DNA of 64,000 nt, from NCBI RefSeq assembly GCF_027922425.1, contig NZ_BSFQ01000005.1, forward strand, positions 186,001 through 250,000, in the 5' to 3' direction. Both the position numbers and the translations under genes were made by a program. Below are positions 25,843 through 32,782 of the stretch, one piece after another (the first letter of the stretch is position 1; each line of letters starts with the position of its first letter). The notes under the pieces were generated by a model. It was not told the origin of the DNA. It saw only the letters and a program-made list of their open reading frames with translations, and did not search any database. This DNA comes from Pseudonocardia halophobica (lineage in GTDB: Bacteria; Actinomycetota; Actinomycetes; Mycobacteriales; Pseudonocardiaceae).

Positions 25843-26211
25843 GGCGCCGACACGCACGCAGCCGCGCTGGATCTGGAGCTGAAAAAGGCCCGCGACGCGG
25901 TCGCGACGTTCCTGGATCGCGACTTCGTCACCGCGCAGCTGGCCGAGATCACCGCCGACGCCGCAGTCCCGGTCGCCCGGCCCGCGGAGACCATCGAGCA
26001 CGTCGCCCGCAAGCTCGCCTTCAACTCCGAGGCGCAGGAGCTGATCCTCAACCACTTCCTGCTCGGCGGGGACCCGACCTCCGGTGGGGCCCTGCACGCG
26101 GTCACCTCCGCCGCCCAACTCACCCCCGACACCGACGCCGCCCACGAGATGGAACGCCACGCCCTACGCGCGATGACCCTCGCCGCACACCACGCCACCC
26201 ACACCGGCTGA
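25843..26211 (+). pseudogene. DUF932 protein, C-terminal part after the in-frame TAG
   Basis: 122 codons continue in the same frame from GADTHAAALDLELKKARDAV through RPAETIEHVARKLAFNSEAQ and LILNHFLLGGDPTSG to TGA 26209-26211. Composition and homology-like continuity show this is the remainder of the DUF932 protein. No start codon with a ribosome site is evident. It is expressed only if the TAG is read through or is a sequencing error. Confidence 0.75.
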
Positions 26212-26294
26212 CCCGACCTGGCTGGGGCGGTACCCGCGCAGGGCGTCGCCCCACCCCGCGGGCCGTGAACGAGGGCGCTGGCCGCTGCCGGAGT

Positions 26295-26616
26295 GGGTGG
26301 TGTGCAGGTCCTCGATGGTGGCGTGGGGTCGTGTCCTCCGGTGACCGGCACTGGTGGATCGCCCGGAGGTCAGCAGAACAGGGCCGGGGCGAGCGAGAGA
26401 TGAACCCGGCCGATCCATCCCGGTGAGACCACCGCGCCGGTCCCCATCGTCGGCCGGCGGTGGCAGGGGAGTGGCCTCACCGGGATGAACCAGCCGGAAC
26501 CCCCTCCCGGCCCTTCGGGCCCCCGACCCCGTCCTGCTGAGGCGGTGCCGCGCCCCACCCGCACCGATCACCGGAGGACACGATGGCTTTCACCGCCGAG
26601 GACCTGCACACCACCC
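26295..26616. repeat. Long imperfect inverted repeat, about 320 bp, overlapping next gene start
   Basis: Paired arms share a centre near 26455. A 20-base arm at 26295-26314 is matched inversely by 26597-26616. GTGTCCTCCGGTGACCGG (26331-26348) pairs with 26564-26581 with one mismatch. CAGCAGAACAGGG (26371-26383) pairs with CCCCGTCCTGCTG (26527-26539) with two mismatches. CATCCCGGTGAG (26416-26427) pairs with CTCACCGGGATG (26476-26487). The right arm contains the GGAGGA ribosome site (26571-26577) and first codons of the next gene, so the folded RNA would hide its start. Confidence 0.75.
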
Positions 26617-26765
26617 GCCAGGACCACTACTTCTTCGCCGCCATGACCCCCGCGGAGTTCGACCGCTACGTCGAGCGCACCGAGGACATCCTCGCCGGCC
26701 TGGGCCCAGAGGCCACCCTCGCCCAGGTCTGGCAGGCCCCGATCGAGCTGAACCCGCCCTTCTGA
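26583..26765 (+). CDS. Small hypothetical protein (60 aa)
   Basis: 60-aa acidic protein: MAFTAEDLHTTRQDHYFFAAM, then TPAEFDRYVERTEDILAGLG and QVWQAPIELNPPF. ATG 26583 has GGAGGA at a good distance. Its first codons (AEDLHTT) form the right arm of the long inverted repeat, and the left arm would encode IEDLHTT on the other strand. This looks like an inverted duplication of the gene's 5' end. No family recognised. Confidence 0.6.
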   Translation: MAFTAEDLHTTRQDHYFFAAMTPAEFDRYVERTEDILAGLGPEATLAQVWQAPIELNPPF

Positions 26766-26810
26766 GTCCCGCAGGCATCGCACCCCCTGCCGAGGCTGAG
26801 GAGGCCTGCC

Positions 26811-27320
26811 ATGAGCACTGCACTTGACCAGCACGAGGAGCACACCCAAGATCTGCTCCGGCGCGCTCTCGGGCTACCGGTGCGCCGCCCCTACATCTGG
26901 GACGGCCAGGATCTGCACGCGCCCTGCGTCACCTGCGGGCACCAGTCCCTGCCCGAGCACACCCGCCCGATCCCGCAAGGCACTCCGGTTGTCGACTTTG
27001 TGCCCGATCTGGCTGCCTTGCGCACGGCTGCGGTCACCACGGCGATGGTGGTCGAGGTCATCGACCGCCGGCGGCCGCGTCGTCACATCCGGGATCAAGT
27101 CACACCCGAGGTCCTGCGCTACATCGAGGCGCTACCGACCGACGGGCACGGCATGCGCGGCGGTGCGCGGCTCCTGCGCCTGCACGCTCGACAGCCTCAC
27201 CGCGGCGCTGTGGAAGTCGCCGCCACCATCCGCCTCGCGGGACGTCTGCGTGCGGTTGCCGCGTCCTTCGGCCGCAGCTGGGACGGCCAGTGGCAGTGCG
27301 AGTCCGCACGGGTGCTGTAA
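26811..27320 (+). CDS. Rv3235-family (DUF6459-like) protein
   Basis: 169-aa protein. The C-terminal 110 residues match the Rv3235 pattern: AVTTAMVVEVIDRRRPRRHIRD, TPEVLRYI, GARLLRLHARQPHRGAVEVAA and RAVAASFGRSWDGQWQCESARVL. The N-terminus adds a CVTCG zinc-knuckle-like pair. Family function is unknown; in actinobacterial chromosomes such genes usually lie near secA. Here it is in a mobile-element setting, 45 bases after the 60-aa gene, so it is probably an element-borne paralogue. Confidence 0.7.
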   Translation: MSTALDQHEEHTQDLLRRALGLPVRRPYIWDGQDLHAPCVTCGHQSLPEHTRPIPQGTPVVDFVPDLAALRTAAVTTAMVVEVIDRRRPRRHIRDQVTPEVLRYIEALPTDGHGMRGGARLLRLHARQPHRGAVEVAATIRLAGRLRAVAASFGRSWDGQWQCESARVL

Positions 27321-27720
27321 GCGATGGCGGGTCGAGGCCATAGACCTCGACCCGCCACTGGCCCGTACGTGTGGGGCTGACTCAGCCGAAGATGTGACGC
27401 TTCGTGACGAGCCTGCGAGGCGATATGCGCCGCCGCCGCCGACCTCGGAGGACCGAGGCCTCGGCGGCCGGGAACGAAACGGTAAACAGGGCGGCCTGAG
27501 ACAGGACGAGACGCATGGGAGCGTCCGCGGCTTCCGAGAATCCGTCTGCAGGCCAGACAGAAACGGCGGATTATGTCCGGCTGCCGTATGGATATGTGAG
27601 TCGGAGGACTGCCCGGCAAGGGAGTGGGGTGACCGGCCGGTCTGCAGGGATCAGGGCCCGACTTCGTGGTTGTGCTTTAGACCTCGCTGTCCGGCTGAGC
27701 TGCTGTATCCGGCTTGCGGC
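27321..27720. other. 400-bp gap with no supported gene
   Basis: I see no coding signal with a ribosome site or recognisable motif. Base composition falls toward the right end, where the AT-richer island begins. Confidence 0.4.
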
Positions 27721-28569
27721 TTACTCTGCGACCGCGCGCTCGTCAGGCGGCTGCTCCAGGTTCTGCTGGCGCTTCTTTTGTTCGGACTTGAGACGGTGAA
27801 TCTCCTCTACGAATTCTGCGAGCGCCAACTCCTCGTTATCGCCGAATTGCTTATAGCGCCCGACTCCGACCTCAACGGCTTCCCATTCGTTTTCAATGGC
27901 ATCTGCCGTCTGCTGAAGATAGAAGCTTCGCTCCTTGTACTTGAAATACCCGGTGAATCCGCTCGATATGCCCACTGCGAACGTTAGTCCTAGTGTTACC
28001 CAACGCAGAAATGGGTACTCGCCGATGATGCCAGCAATGCCTGTAGCAGCCAGAGAGCCGATGATGAGGATACCTTGTAGGAAGTTGCTGACGTTGCGAT
28101 ATCGCCCACCGTCTGCTCTAAGGCGATCTATGTCTGCAAAAGCGTCCTCTTTGTACGCGACTCTCCGCACTTTGAAGGGGGTATCGAAGCTTGCTATTAA
28201 ATGCTTTCGGTCGTCACGCAGGCGTGCCAAGTCGAGCTCGATGTCGCCCTCGAGCTTGTATTCGCGGTCTTGCCAGATTGATCCCCCAGTAGGAAATCCG
28301 GGGTGCGATTTCAGGAAGTATGAGGCGACGCAGAATGAGACGGCCAGGGGGATGGCGGGAATGTATACTGCCCACAAGACTGGGCGCGGGATCCACTCCA
28401 CCCACCAGGCTGCATAGAGGATGAGTCCAAGCAAGGGGCCTAGTGCTAACGATAAATTCGATCGACGGCTTCGCTTCCTTGCTACATTTAATGCGTGTTC
28501 ATTCTCGCGAATTTGATGACTAAGGAAGCGAAGATCATACCCATGGCTTTCCTGATCCGCTTGAGTCAC
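27721..28569 (-). CDS. DUF4231/SLATT-like four-TM membrane protein
   Basis: 282-aa integral membrane protein in a locally AT-rich segment. Two TM pairs lie at about residues 40-86 (LALGPLLGLILYAAWW, LWAVYIPAIPLAVSFCVAS) and 164-208 (FLQGILIIGSLAATGIAGIIG, WVTLGLTFAVGISSGFTGYF). The tail after TM4 (KYKERSFYLQQTADAIENEW, then AEFVEEIHRLKSEQ) fits DUF4231/SLATT proteins, where FxYxERxxxYxxTAE precedes a C-terminal helix. SLATT proteins are proposed pore-forming effectors in nucleotide-signalling defence systems. GTG 28569 is chosen because GGAG is 6 bases upstream; TTG 28605 would add 12 residues. Confidence 0.65.
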   Translation of the reverse strand: MTQADQESHGYDLRFLSHQIRENEHALNVARKRSRRSNLSLALGPLLGLILYAAWWVEWIPRPVLWAVYIPAIPLAVSFCVASYFLKSHPGFPTGGSIWQDREYKLEGDIELDLARLRDDRKHLIASFDTPFKVRRVAYKEDAFADIDRLRADGGRYRNVSNFLQGILIIGSLAATGIAGIIGEYPFLRWVTLGLTFAVGISSGFTGYFKYKERSFYLQQTADAIENEWEAVEVGVGRYKQFGDNEELALAEFVEEIHRLKSEQKKRQQNLEQPPDERAVAE

Positions 28570-28623
28570 AGAGAACTCCAAATATAGGGCAGTTAGAATT
28601 GACAAGTTCGGGTTATAGAAGGC

Positions 28624-29124
28624 TTACGCGGTTGGCGGAATCAGCATTAAGACTCTCGCTGCGGGTCGAAATATCACTCCGCCCGAGGAGGCTGCAAGAC
28701 CGGCGCAATAGTCGGCAATACGAATTGCTTGCGTTAATTCGATCTCCGCTGAGTCTACCGAAACGACGCTTGGTTCGAGGTAGGCCTCAGTGACAAGAGC
28801 AACGGTTGTATCGAATTGTGTTGCAGACACTCTCCTGACTGATGTGAGGTTGGTTGCCCGCACGGTCGCGGCAGGATCTCGGTTTATTGATTCGGCATGG
28901 CCGAAGGCTTTATCGACATTCGCTATGCTGTGCGCTCCTAGAAGCGATTGGGTCGTGCGGGCTGAAGTCGGTCGGTATTGGTGGTTACGGGCAGAAGCCG
29001 GGGGTGTTTGGCTCCTTGTCAGCCGCGCTACTGTAAATGCGAGCACGAGGATTGCGCTAGCGGCGAGGACCGTGCTAGCCCATATCGAGAACTCAAGTAT
29101 TGATGCAGATGTAGTTTCGTCCAT
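28624..29124 (-). CDS. Hypothetical single-TM protein upstream of DUF4231-like gene
   Basis: 166-aa protein. One N-terminal TM (about residues 11-34, SIWASTVLAASAILVLAFTVARL) is followed by a soluble domain with VTEAYLEPSVVSVDSAEIELTQAI and a final hydrophobic strand VLMLIP. It is 54 bases upstream of the DUF4231-like gene on the same strand and shares its low GC, so they probably form one operon and one acquired unit. No family recognised. An overlapping plus-strand ORF (28790-29290) is less protein-like. Confidence 0.45.
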   Translation of the reverse strand: MDETTSASILEFSIWASTVLAASAILVLAFTVARLTRSQTPPASARNHQYRPTSARTTQSLLGAHSIANVDKAFGHAESINRDPAATVRATNLTSVRRVSATQFDTTVALVTEAYLEPSVVSVDSAEIELTQAIRIADYCAGLAASSGGVIFRPAARVLMLIPPTA

Positions 29125-29388
29125 TGCCTCAACCTACAAATCGTCGCGAGAGGCCGATGTCTTGGCATTGATGGGGGAGAACGATCACCCGGACGACGAA
29201 TGCGCTGACGATTTGCAGTCCAATTTCCCCTGTCAACATGAACAAGGAGAATTGAGGGCTGTCGTGTTGGGTCAGCGATCTGAGTGGTAGTTCATCGCCG
29301 CCAATTTACGAAATCCGGGTGAGTGTGCCGAGTGCCTCGGCTCGCCCAGGGGTGTCGCGCATGGCGGGTGTCAGCCAGAGTGTGGTTC

Positions 29389-30309
29389 TTACCTTTGAGT
29401 CGTGAAGGCGCCTCGTTCGGAAACGAACATGTTCGGCTCGAGCACAACATAGACGCCGTTGGTGCGGGCCTTGTCTTCAAAGCAGACGTCGCCGGAGACT
29501 TTGCCGCCGGGTGCGAGTTCGCCGGTGTCGAGGCCCTTGCCGCCGCCGAAGAACGTGGGGGAGAGGATCGCGCCTGCGGGATCTTGGAGTTCGAAGTCGA
29601 ACACGCTGAACGATGCGGTCGACGTGCCGCCGTTGGCGTAGGAGACGGTGGTGCACAGCGTCTTCTCGAAGGTCGAGTCGCCGGCGCGTAGGGGTGTGGA
29701 GGTGACGGCGAGGCCGTCGAAGGTGACGGTGCCGCCTGCGGCGAGGGCGATGTCGCCGTCCTTCTTCCCAGGGAACGTGGGGCCTGCGTTGACCGGGCCT
29801 GCCGGTGCCGCGGTCTCTGCGGAGTCGCTCAAGGCGCTGGACTGGCTCGCCGAGGTGCTATTGGAGGCGCTGGTGCGAGTGTCGTCGACGGCGTTGCCGA
29901 AGGCAGCGGCCCAGAGCATGCAGATCAACAGGGCGAGGACGGAGGTAGCGATGCCCGCGATCGCGAGGCCCTTGTTCGTCGCCTCGCCCTTGGACGCCCG
30001 GTGGGTGCCGACGCTGCCAAGGATGAGCCCGATGATGCTCAGCGGCAAGGCGATCACCCCGATGATCGGAATGAAGGAAAGGACCAGCGCGATCAGGCCG
30101 AGGACGAACCCTGCGGTGCCGAGCCCGTTCTTCGGGGGAGACGGCGGAAGGTGGACAGGCGCGTTGGTCGGGTGCTGAAGGCGCTGATGGGGTACCTGCG
30201 GGTATCCGGCGGGCGGGTAGTGCTGGTGCGGATACGGCTGCTGTCCGTACGGGGACTGCGGCGGATGGGGCTGTGGGTGCTGCCCGTACGACGGCGGCTG
30301 CGTGGTCAC
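29389..30309 (-). CDS. DUF4190/DUF4352-type membrane-anchored protein
   Basis: 306-aa protein. Residues 1-60 are Pro/Gln/Tyr/His-rich and disordered (PPQSPYGQQPYPHQHYPPAG). Two TM helices follow in a DUF4190-like unit (LGTAGFVLGLIALVLSFIP and ALPLSIIGLILGSVG, then GLAIAGIATSVLALLICML). The extracytoplasmic C-terminal part (about 175-306) is a DUF4352-like beta domain with two Cys (LCTTVSY, DVCFED) that could form a disulfide. This is a common actinobacterial cell-surface architecture of unknown function. Confidence 0.8.
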   Translation of the reverse strand: MTTQPPSYGQHPQPHPPQSPYGQQPYPHQHYPPAGYPQVPHQRLQHPTNAPVHLPPSPPKNGLGTAGFVLGLIALVLSFIPIIGVIALPLSIIGLILGSVGTHRASKGEATNKGLAIAGIATSVLALLICMLWAAAFGNAVDDTRTSASNSTSASQSSALSDSAETAAPAGPVNAGPTFPGKKDGDIALAAGGTVTFDGLAVTSTPLRAGDSTFEKTLCTTVSYANGGTSTASFSVFDFELQDPAGAILSPTFFGGGKGLDTGELAPGGKVSGDVCFEDKARTNGVYVVLEPNMFVSERGAFTTQR

Positions 30310-30470
30310 AGTCGTTCCATCGCGACTCCTGGTCTGCCGTTAACCGCCGCTTTACTTGATCATCAGATCTGATGAGCTGGCGCCGAGGCCGCTCCTTCTC
30401 AACGTTTGCCAGCGCCGGGAAGGTCGATTCGCCTTAGTCGACAGGTCTCAGGGCACGGTGAGGCCGTCTT

Positions 30471-30491
30471 CGTGCAGCGCCGTGCTGCACG
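30471..30491. promoter_or_regulatory. Perfect inverted repeat upstream of VapBC-like pair
   Basis: CGTGCAGC (30471-30478) and GCTGCACG (30484-30491) flank GCCGT, 44 bases upstream of the antitoxin-like start. Toxin-antitoxin complexes usually bind such repeats to autoregulate. The function here is inferred from position. Confidence 0.5.
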
Positions 30492-30535
30492 TGTCTCGGC
30501 CTTCGCGGATAGCGGTGTGGCCTACCATCGACGCC

Positions 30536-30742
30536 ATGGGTGCGGAGGGCGATCGCGAGGAGCTGTCCCGTCTGGTGCAGCAGTTGCCGGACGAGTATAT
30601 CCCTGCTGTGCTCTCGGACTTGCGCCGCCGGTTGGAGAGTGTGCCGTCGTGGCCGCCGGCGTTCTTCGGGATCGAGCCGGGGGACGGCAGCCGGGCCGGG
30701 GCTGATCATGACGAGATCCTGGCTGAGGGGTTCGGCCGGTAG
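30536..30742 (+). CDS. Putative antitoxin of VapBC-type pair
   Basis: 68-aa protein: EELSRLVQQLPDEYIPAVLSDL, then RRRLESVPSWPPAFFGIEPG and a C-terminal DHDEILAEGFGR. Size, acidic C-terminal tail (typical toxin-wrapping segment) and position directly before a PIN gene, with no gap (TAG 30740-30742, GTG 30743), indicate an antitoxin. The N-terminus is not a clear ribbon-helix-helix or AbrB fold. ATG 30536 is the chosen start. Confidence 0.7.
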   Translation: MGAEGDREELSRLVQQLPDEYIPAVLSDLRRRLESVPSWPPAFFGIEPGDGSRAGADHDEILAEGFGR

Positions 30743-31162
30743 GTGATCGTCTGTGACACGGGGCCGTTGGTGGCGGCGGGCCTGTCCAGAGATCCCGATC
30801 ATCGGGCGTCGGTGGATCTGTTCGCGGCGCTGCACCTGAGCAGGCAGCCGATGGTGGTGCCAGCGCCGATCGTGGCCGAGGTCGGCTACCTGCTCCATCA
30901 CAAGGGCAGCCCGCGGGCCGAGTCGGCGTTCCTACGCTCCCTCGCGGCGGGCGATTTCCGGACGGTCGAGCTCACGACCGAGGACTACGCGCGGATGGCG
31001 GACCTCGTCGACACCTACGCCGACCTCCCGCTCGGGACAAGCGACGCGTCGGTGGTCGCGCTTGCAGAGCGCCTGGGGGCGGCCGAGGTCGCCACCCTCG
31101 ACCACCGCCACTTCCGCGTCGTTCGGCCGCGGCACGTCGACGCGTTCACGCTCCTCCCGTGA
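30743..31162 (+). CDS. vapC: PIN-domain ribonuclease toxin (VapC family)
   Basis: 139-aa PIN-domain protein. The acidic metal-binding residues are Asp5 (VCDTGPL), Glu46 (VAEVGYLL), Asp101 (GTSDASVVALAERLG) and Asp120 (TLDHRHF). VapC toxins cleave specific tRNAs or rRNA when freed from antitoxin. The gene starts immediately after the antitoxin stop, so translation is coupled. The pair lies about 260 bp from the tRNA-Val scar, a common position for element-stabilising toxin-antitoxin loci. Confidence 0.85.
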   Translation: MIVCDTGPLVAAGLSRDPDHRASVDLFAALHLSRQPMVVPAPIVAEVGYLLHHKGSPRAESAFLRSLAAGDFRTVELTTEDYARMADLVDTYADLPLGTSDASVVALAERLGAAEVATLDHRHFRVVRPRHVDAFTLLP

Positions 31163-31382
31163 GGCAGCCGGACCTGGGCCTCGGCGAGTGGCCGGATGCC
31201 GGGACGCCCGGCACCCGACCACTCTCCGTGTCCGGCGCTCGGGAGAGCTAAGGACTGTTGCTCGTGGAGGTGACCGCCGAGGTGGCGGGCGGAGCCGCTG
31301 GCGGGGTGAACTGGGCTTTGACGCAGTTCTGACAACAACAGCGGCCGACGCCGGCTGCTTTCAGGCCACGTGCGCGACCACG
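31163..31382. other. Intergenic stretch before the attachment scar
   Basis: No gene supported. The sequence leads into the hairpin and tRNA remnant. No integrase reading frame is visible on either strand. Confidence 0.4.
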
Positions 31383-31416
31383 TTTCCGCAGTTCAGAAGG
31401 CTCTGACCTGCGGAAA
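31383..31416. repeat. Strong hairpin directly beside the tRNA-Val scar
   Basis: TTTCCGCAG (31383-31391) pairs with CTGCGGAAA (31408-31416), and TCAGA (31393-31397) with TCTGA (31402-31406), around loop AGGC. This is a 14-bp stem with one mismatch, 8 bases before the tRNA-derived sequence. It could be a recombinase arm site or a terminator at the element's end. Confidence 0.6.
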
Positions 31417-31423
31417 GTTCGGG

Positions 31424-31468
31424 TTCACACCGAAGAGGTCACTGGTTCGATCCCAGTATCGCCCACCA
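31424..31468 (+). tRNA. 3' half of tRNA-Val(CAC): integrative-element attachment scar
   Basis: TTCACAC (31424-31430) reads as an anticodon loop with CAC. It is followed by the 3' anticodon strand CGAAG, variable AGGTC, a perfect T-arm (ACTGG TTCGATC CCAGT, 31441-31457), acceptor strand ATCGCCC, A and encoded CCA (31466-31468). The 5' half is absent: there is no GGGCGAT acceptor strand and no D-arm, and the sequence before the loop does not pair as CTTCG. Duplication of the anticodon-loop-to-CCA half of a tRNA is what tyrosine-recombinase integration leaves. It is not a functional tRNA gene. Confidence 0.75.
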
Positions 31469-31523
31469 GCCGAAGGCCCTGGTCAGGGCTCCGAACAGGA
31501 GCCTTGAGACCAGGGCCTTCGGC
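31469..31523 (+). terminator. Strong terminator immediately after the tRNA scar
   Basis: A perfect 16-bp stem (GCCGAAGGCCCTGGTC 31469-31484 with GACCAGGGCCTTCGGC 31508-31523) encloses an inner GGCTCC/GGAGCC stem and is followed by TTTGT. It starts on the base after CCA. It is probably the original terminator of the tRNA-Val gene, which indicates that chromosomal sequence resumes to the right and the element lies to the left. Confidence 0.85.
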
Positions 31524-31558
31524 TTTGTCCGCCGACCGGCCGACCACCCAGGGTGAAT

Positions 31559-32260
31559 TCAGCGGCGGTGCGTGCCGCGCCGGGCCCGAGGGCGCCGGGC
31601 GGAATTCTTCTTCGACGGTCGGGTGTCCCCGGGGTTCCCTTTCGGCGCAGCGGTGCGCGAGCTGTTGACCGTGCGCCCGCGGACGATCCCGATGAACTCC
31701 TCCATGAGGTCGGTGTTCTCCGCGTCCGGCCAGGTGAGGACGACGCCCGACCCCGGGGCGTCGACCAGCGGTCGGTAGGTGAGGTCCCGGCGGTGGTGGA
31801 GGCGGGCCAGCGACTGGGGGAGGACCAGCAGGCCGACGCCCGCGGCGACGAGCTCGACGGCCTCGGCCGTCGTGGCGGGCTCGAACGCCGCGGCTCGTCC
31901 CGGCCGGTCCTCGGGCCAGGCGAGGGTGTCGTCCTGTGGCCGGAGGACGATCTCGTCGGCCAGGTCCGCGACCGTGATCTCCTCGGCCGCGGTGAGCAGG
32001 TGCTCCTTCGGCACGACGGCCACGGTGGTCTCGGTGTAGAGCGGGATCGCGTGCAGCCCGGTCCGGTCGATCGGCAGCCGGACGAGTCCGGCGTCCACCG
32101 CGCCGGCCCGGACCAGCTCCACCGCCTCGTCCGTGGTCGCCATGACCAGCTGCAGGGGGACGTGGGGACGGCGCTCGGCCCACATCCGCGCCCACTTGCC
32201 CGGCGTGACGCCCGGGACGTAGCCGATCCGGAAGGACGCGGTGTCGTTCGGCTCGGTCAC
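31559..32260 (-). CDS. LysR substrate-binding-domain protein lacking an HTH
   Basis: 233-aa protein corresponding to only the effector-binding domain of LysR regulators (FRIGYVPGVTPGKWARMW, ELVRAGAVDAGLVRLP, AVVPKEHLL, AAGVGLLVLPQSLARL). A Lys/Arg-rich tail follows (PSKKNSARRPRARRG). No DNA-binding HTH precedes GTG 32260. It is divergent from the DUF5997 gene across 43 bp, a pairing I know from other actinobacteria. DUF5997 may supply the DNA-binding function. Function unknown. Confidence 0.8.
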   Translation of the reverse strand: MTEPNDTASFRIGYVPGVTPGKWARMWAERRPHVPLQLVMATTDEAVELVRAGAVDAGLVRLPIDRTGLHAIPLYTETTVAVVPKEHLLTAAEEITVADLADEIVLRPQDDTLAWPEDRPGRAAAFEPATTAEAVELVAAGVGLLVLPQSLARLHHRRDLTYRPLVDAPGSGVVLTWPDAENTDLMEEFIGIVRGRTVNSSRTAAPKGNPGDTRPSKKNSARRPRARRGTHRR

Positions 32261-32303
32261 CGGCCCAGGCTATCGGCCGGTACGGCCCCGATAATCTGGG
32301 CGC
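32261..32303. promoter_or_regulatory. Short divergent promoter with inverted repeat
   Basis: TATCGG (32271-32276) and CCGATA (32288-32293) form an inverted repeat in the 43-bp gap between divergent genes. Both could also be -10-like hexamers for the two directions. A shared regulator site is likely but unproven. Confidence 0.4.
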
Positions 32304-32705
32304 ATGACGCGGCAGAGGGCGACCCAGACGATGAAGCCCGCGACGGCGGCGAAGAAGCTCGGCGTGCTCCTCGACGCGACGCCCGCCGAGTTCCGGGACG
32401 GGGTCGTCTCGCGCGACGAGCTCGACGCCCTGCAGGCCGATCCGCCCGAGTGGTTGCGCGAGCTGCGGCGCAACGGCCCGCACCCCCGCCAGGTCGTCGC
32501 GGACCGACTGGGAGTGTCGATCTCCGGGTTGGCCCGTGCCGAGATCACCGAGCCGCTGACCACCGCCCAGATCGCGGCGTTGAAGGAGGAGCAGCCGGAG
32601 TGGCTGCGCCGTGAGCGCAGCACCCGGGCGGAGGCTCAGCGTGCGGAGGCCCGACTGCACGCCGAGCGGTCCGGGAGGCCAGGCGGCGATCGCGCCGGGG
32701 GATGA
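32304..32705 (+). CDS. DUF5997 family protein
   Basis: 133-aa protein of the actinobacterial DUF5997 family: AAKKLGVLLDATPAEFRDGVVSRDEL, PPEWLRELRRNGPHPRQVVA, DRLGVSISGLARAEITEPLT, AALKEEQPEWLRRE. The middle part (HPRQVVADRLGVSISGLARA) resembles a small HTH. It is divergent from the LysR-substrate-domain gene, a conserved pairing, and the two may form a split regulator. Function is not established. Confidence 0.8.
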   Translation: MTRQRATQTMKPATAAKKLGVLLDATPAEFRDGVVSRDELDALQADPPEWLRELRRNGPHPRQVVADRLGVSISGLARAEITEPLTTAQIAALKEEQPEWLRRERSTRAEAQRAEARLHAERSGRPGGDRAGG

Positions 32706-32782
32706 GGCGTCCTGTCGACGCATCCGGCGCGGGCGGGCAACGTGCCCGTTCGGCCACCCGGAACGCCTGCGCCCCGTTCGGA

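Noticed and set aside
25015..26582. Programmed stop-codon readthrough at TAG 25840-25842 as a confident call
   Set aside because: No downstream stem or readthrough context can be demonstrated by eye; simple mutation or sequencing error is equally likely.
28790..29290. Plus-strand ORF opposite the single-TM gene
   Set aside because: Lacks a ribosome site and protein-like segments; the minus-strand frame has a clean TM helix and operon spacing to the DUF4231-like gene.
31383..31468. Functional tRNA gene
   Set aside because: No D-arm or 5' acceptor strand pairs with ATCGCCC; the upstream sequence forms its own hairpin.
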